Below are positions 63,846 to 64,000 of a stretch of 64,000 nt of DNA, in pieces; the stretch's first letter is position 1, and each line of letters starts with the position of its first letter. Made by a program: the position numbers and the translations under genes. The notes under the pieces were generated by a model. That model did no database searches, had not been told where the DNA came from, and was given only the letters and a program-made list of their open reading frames with translations. The stretch spans positions 4,157,001-4,221,000 of the forward strand of contig CM034409.1 of the NCBI GenBank assembly GCA_019925095.2, given 5' to 3'. The DNA is from Dendrolimus kikuchii. Lineage: Eukaryota; Arthropoda; Insecta; Lepidoptera; Lasiocampidae.

Positions 63846-64000
63846 AAAAGTATATTCAGTACACGAGTATATTGAACAGGAGGTGGCCATTCGTTACTGT
63901 GTAAATGCAGTCCATATTTTATTGGATTGCCTTTTGTTGGTGAACGTGGAATATGTTTTCATTTTACTCCCAATAGCACCGTGACTTTATCTAATGGTTC

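Overview
The window looks like insect nuclear DNA, most likely from a moth or butterfly. It is AT-rich and intron-rich. It is packed with short interspersed elements, Helitron-like repeats with Lep1-type termini, tRNA-derived SINEs, foldback/MITE elements and truncated non-LTR retrotransposons. I could not run a database search, so the order-level assignment is inference.

Two host genes can be read. (1) On the + strand, about 1.3-6.9 kb, are the last three exons of a trypsin-like, clip-family serine protease. His, Asp and Ser of the triad are all present, but the usual activation motif at the start of the catalytic domain is not recognisable. Its 5' part lies left of the window. (2) On the - strand, about 51.7-17.8 kb, are 28 phase-compatible exons (4155 nt, about 1385 codons) of a Dscam-family cell-adhesion receptor. 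They encode Ig5 to Ig9, FN1 to FN4, Ig10, FN5 to FN6, a transmembrane helix and part of the cytoplasmic tail. This is the diagnostic Dscam order. Each domain is mostly split over two exons, and each exon is present once, with no Dscam1-like arrays of alternative exons. The signal peptide and Ig1 to Ig4 must lie right of the window. The end of the tail was not located, apart from one possible microexon.

The rest is repeats. The commonest is a roughly 315-bp A-tailed SINE-like family with more than 20 copies on both strands. Next is the 3' end of a non-LTR retrotransposon with ATGT-repeat tails; several copies have clean target-site duplications and one has a 5' inversion. Other elements are four LTRs of one LTR-retrotransposon family (two with ATAT duplications), a hAT-like element with a diverged 8-bp duplication, foldback elements, a tandem duplication, three relics of another retroelement protein, and GC-rich blocks at 49.7-50.4 and 63.2-63.8 kb that are probably retroelement 3' ends.

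Layout: 0-7 kb protease gene with intronic repeats; 7-17 kb repeat-rich intergenic or 3' flank; 17-52 kb Dscam-like gene with repeat-filled introns; 52-64 kb repeats only, probably a long upstream Dscam intron. No rRNA, functional tRNA, CRISPR array or bacterial-type operon was seen. No new molecular system is evident. The notable points are the unusual protease N-terminus, SINE-borne antisense splice acceptors (one 44 nt from a Dscam donor), and well-dated insertion events.
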